In this document: positions 6,944 through 7,082 of the stretch, piece after piece
Numbering within the stretch: position 1 is the first letter of the stretch
Layout: each line of letters starts with the position of its first letter
Source: an uncultured Sutterella sp.
GTDB taxonomy: Bacteria; Pseudomonadota; Gammaproteobacteria; Burkholderiales; Burkholderiaceae_F
Assembly (NCBI GenBank): GCA_900764215.1
Contig: CAAFNI010000064.1
Span: 1 to 7,082 of the forward strand
Length of the DNA: 7,082 nucleotides
Direction: 5' to 3'
Notes under the pieces: model-generated
Database searches by the model: none
The model's input: only the letters and a program-made list of their open reading frames with translations
What the model was told of the DNA's origin: nothing
Position numbers and translations under genes: made by a program

Positions 6944-7061
6944 GATGTATGCGCGAATGTTTGGAAAAGACGAATCCCGAAGGCGGGCCGCAAGGGCATT
7001 TTTGGCATTGTAGTTCGGCGGGCCTCAGGCGCGCGAGCGCCAGGCGCCTCTGCGCCAATAC

Positions 7062-7082
7062 CTGTCTCTTATACACATCTGA
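7062..7082. other. Nextera/Tn5 mosaic-end adapter sequence at contig end
   Basis: Bases 7062-7080 are CTGTCTCTTATACACATCT, the exact 19-base Tn5 mosaic end used in Nextera libraries. The final GA matches the next two bases of the read-1 side adapter. This is untrimmed adapter, not genome. On the minus strand it encodes the spurious N-terminus MYKRQ (GTG start) seen in many adapter-contaminated protein predictions. Confidence 0.97.

Noticed and set aside
7007..7012. Minus-strand TACAAT as a -10 box for the ribokinase operon
   Set aside because: No acceptable -35 hexamer lies 16-19 bp upstream in the GC-rich stretch before it, so it stays a single hexamer match.

Overview
The window is a 7.1-kb stretch of bacterial DNA that looks like the full length of an assembled short-read contig: its last 21 bases are Illumina Nextera adapter sequence, not genome. 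Genuine sequence therefore ends near position 7061. The genes are proteobacterial in character: a cleaved lipoprotein signal, strong AGGAG-type ribosome-binding sites, an Fsr-like transporter and a RihA/RihB-like nucleoside hydrolase. GC content is moderate on the left and clearly higher on the right. My impression is a gut-type Betaproteobacterium such as Sutterellaceae, but this is weak inference.

Left part (1-1613): no recognisable gene lies in the first 350 bases. Next comes one plus-strand gene for an orphan lipoprotein of unknown function (352-1266), a strong stem-loop just after its stop, and about 300 bases with no supportable gene.

Middle (1614-3742, minus strand): first is a member of the 'AAA-ATPase-like plus PD-(D/E)XK nuclease' family. 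A single in-frame TAG (2232-2234) cuts it into an ATPase half and a nuclease half. Both flanking segments stay in one frame and together would give a 531-residue protein of normal architecture. TAG also ends two other genes here, so stop-codon reassignment is unlikely. Beside it lies a decayed, internally deleted partial copy of the neighbouring transporter gene (about 3314-3556), followed by a probable intrinsic terminator.

Right part (3743-6943, minus strand): a compact three-gene operon runs ribokinase, then nucleoside hydrolase (46-bp gap), then an Fsr-like MFS transporter (29-bp gap). The first two form a short pathway: the hydrolase splits a ribonucleoside into base and ribose, and the kinase makes ribose 5-phosphate. 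The transporter belongs to a family named for fosmidomycin efflux, but its place in the operon suggests it may move nucleosides, bases or ribose.

I found no convincing new multi-gene system. The points most worth a second look are the amber-split ATPase/nuclease, the transporter remnant with its 46-bp exact repeat, the possible nucleoside transporter, and the adapter artefact.
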